From NCBI GenBank assembly GCA_029946075.1, contig JAQSDT010000088.1, positions 1 to 7,549 on the forward strand: a DNA stretch of 7,549 nucleotides. Reading direction: 5' to 3'. A program made the position numbers and the translations under genes. How positions within the stretch are numbered: position 1 is the stretch's first letter; every line of letters begins with the position of its first letter. The notes beneath the pieces were generated by a model that saw only the letters and a list, made by a program, of their open reading frames with translations, ran no database searches and was not told the DNA's origin. The DNA comes from a bacterium. Lineage in GTDB: Bacteria > Pseudomonadota > Alphaproteobacteria > Rhizobiales > Xanthobacteraceae. Shown one piece after another: positions 6,259 through 7,549 of the stretch.

Positions 6259-7549
6259 GTGTCGGTCGCTCAACGCAGACGCATCTCGACGCTTATCATG
6301 AGCCGCTTTGCGCGGACTCTGGTCGCGCGCGTCAGCGGCAGCACGCTGGCGCTGTCGCGGCTGTGGCCGGGCCGCGCCGACCGCCTGATCATCGCCCCGC
6401 ACGATCTGCGCACCGCCGACGCCACCCGCGCCGCCGAAATCTATGCCGGCCGTTTCGTGTTCGCCGGCAAGATCGTGACCTGCCACGGCCGCTCGATCTT
6501 CGATCTCGACCCGCCGTCGGAAGACTGGGAAGTGGCGCTGCTCGGCTTCGGCTGGCTGCGCCACCTGCGCGCCGCCGACACCGCGCTGACCCGCGCCAAC
6601 GCCCGCTCGCTGGTCGACGACTGGATCTCGAACCAGTCGCGCAAGCGCCCGCTGGAACGCCGCGCCGACGTGATGGCGCGCCGCGTGATCTCGCTGCTGT
6701 CGCAGGCGCCACTGGTGCTCGGCGATACCGACGGCAAATTCTATCGCAAATATCTGCGCGGGCTGACGCGCGAAATCCGCTATCTGCGCTACGCGATGAT
6801 CGACATCGCCGACGGCGTGCCGCGGCTGCAGGTACTGATCGCGCTGTGCTACGCCTCGCTGTGCCTGTCCAACCAGGCGCGGCACATCCGCTCGGCAACG
6901 CGGCGGCTGTCCGACGAATTGCAGCGGCAGATCCTCCCCGATGGCGGACACATCTCGCGCAATCCCGGCGCGCTGGTCGAACTGCTCAGCGACATGCTGC
7001 CGCTGCGGCAGACCTTTGCCGCCCGCAACATCGCGCCGCCGCCGGCACTATTGAACGCGATCGACCGCATGATGCCGATGCTGCGCTTCTTCCGTCACGG
7101 CGACGGCAGTTTTGCGCTGTTCAACGGCATGAGCAACGCAGCGTCGGATCTCGTCGCCACCCTGCTCGCCTATGACGACACCCATGGCGTGCCGATGGCG
7201 CACATGCCGCATACCGGATTTCAGCGCCTCGATGCCGGCGCGACCACCGTCATCATGGACACCGGCGCGCCGCCGCCACCCAATGTCAGCCAGGATGCGC
7301 ATGCCGGCTGCCTTGCCTTCGAATTGTCCTCGGGGCCGAGCCGGATCGTGGTCAATTGCGGCATGCCGACCACCGGCCGCGACAACTGGCGTGCCTTCGC
7401 GCGCGGCACCGCGGCGCATTCGACCATGACCTTTCACGAGGCGTCCTCGTGCCAGTTCGTCGAACTGTCGGCGATGAAGCGGCTGCTGCAGGGTGCGCCG
7501 ATCACCAGCGGCCCGTCGAACGTCGAAAGCTACCGCGAAGCCGTCGAGA
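6259..7549 (+). CDS. Heparinase II/III family protein, 3' end missing
   Basis: 430 residues are visible before the window ends. An alpha-helical N-terminal part (about 1-290) carries LTRANARSLVDDWI, LRGLTREIRYLRYAM and NPGALVELLSDMLPLRQTF. It passes into a beta-rich part with HGDGSFALFNG (280-290), LDAGATTVIMDTGAPPP and GTAAHSTMTF (His387). This helical-toroid plus beta-sandwich layout, and the TAAH-S/N-T motif, fit the Hepar_II_III family of polysaccharide lyases. The substrate cannot be read from sequence; some members act on uronic-acid polymers and others are uncharacterised. No signal peptide is evident at the chosen start. GTG 6259 is preferred over ATG 6298 because AAGG lies 6 nt upstream and the extra 13 residues (SVAQRRRISTLI) look coding. 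About 140 residues are probably missing if it has the length I recall for close relatives (about 570). Confidence 0.85.
   Translation, partial: MSVAQRRRISTLIMSRFARTLVARVSGSTLALSRLWPGRADRLIIAPHDLRTADATRAAEIYAGRFVFAGKIVTCHGRSIFDLDPPSEDWEVALLGFGWLRHLRAADTALTRANARSLVDDWISNQSRKRPLERRADVMARRVISLLSQAPLVLGDTDGKFYRKYLRGLTREIRYLRYAMIDIADGVPRLQVLIALCYASLCLSNQARHIRSATRRLSDELQRQILPDGGHISRNPGALVELLSDMLPLRQTFAARNIAPPPALLNAIDRMMPMLRFFRHGDGSFALFNGMSNAASDLVATLLAYDDTHGVPMAHMPHTGFQRLDAGATTVIMDTGAPPPPNVSQDAHAGCLAFELSSGPSRIVVNCGMPTTGRDNWRAFARGTAAHSTMTFHEASSCQFVELSAMKRLLQGAPITSGPSNVESYREAVE

Noticed and set aside
6214..6951. 245-codon minus-strand frame
   Set aside because: Antisense shadow of the heparinase-like gene, with no ribosome site and no recognisable domain.
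6189..7175. 328-codon plus-strand frame overlapping the heparinase-like gene
   Set aside because: Arg/Ala/Pro-rich and low in motif content; it is an out-of-phase shadow of the frame that begins at 6259.

Overview
The window looks like chromosomal DNA of an alphaproteobacterium of the Bradyrhizobium/Rhodopseudomonas type. The real genes are strongly GC-rich at third codon positions, and the encoded acetyl-CoA synthetase, SdhAF4-like protein, RsmB and heparinase II/III-like protein read like members from that group. The genus is inferred from remembered sequence style, not from a search. Most of the window is conserved housekeeping DNA, with one AT-richer accessory patch in the middle.

Layout. 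The 3' part of acs (acetyl-CoA synthetase, + strand, cut by the left edge) ends at 1720 and is followed by two GC-rich hairpins. About 300 bp of non-coding DNA with a pair of TTAA boxes leads to a secreted YkuD-type L,D-transpeptidase (+, ending 2526). A 13-bp A/T-flanked hairpin (2548-2577) closes that gene and can also stop transcription arriving from the minus strand. Between about 2580 and 3760 composition drops. Here two small minus-strand genes (3371-3027, then 2990-2778) form a probable operon. Their predicted fold order resembles a HicB-like/HicA-like antitoxin-toxin pair in inverted gene order; this is tentative. A further stretch holds only doubtful mini-ORFs.

From 4792 down to about 3620 lies a minus-strand cluster: a possible 57-residue Cys-rich mini-gene, a DUF1674/SdhAF4-like gene, a membrane-anchored thermonuclease (SNase-like) gene, and a possible 48-residue ORF coupled to the thermonuclease stop. 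Diverging from it on the plus strand are rsmB (16S rRNA m5C967 methyltransferase, complete) and then a heparinase II/III-family gene starting at GTG 6259 and running off the right edge.

How the genes fit together. Acs feeds acetate into acetyl-CoA and the SdhAF4-like protein helps assemble succinate dehydrogenase, so both touch central carbon metabolism but sit in separate units. RsmB acts in ribosome biogenesis. The L,D-transpeptidase and the heparinase-like protein probably act on envelope polymers. The least explained material is the Cys-rich mini-ORF that overlaps the DUF1674 start by ATGA and shares a CATG with the rsmB start, and the small minus-strand gene pair in the AT-richer patch. 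I saw no tRNA, rRNA, CRISPR array, insertion sequence or phage gene.
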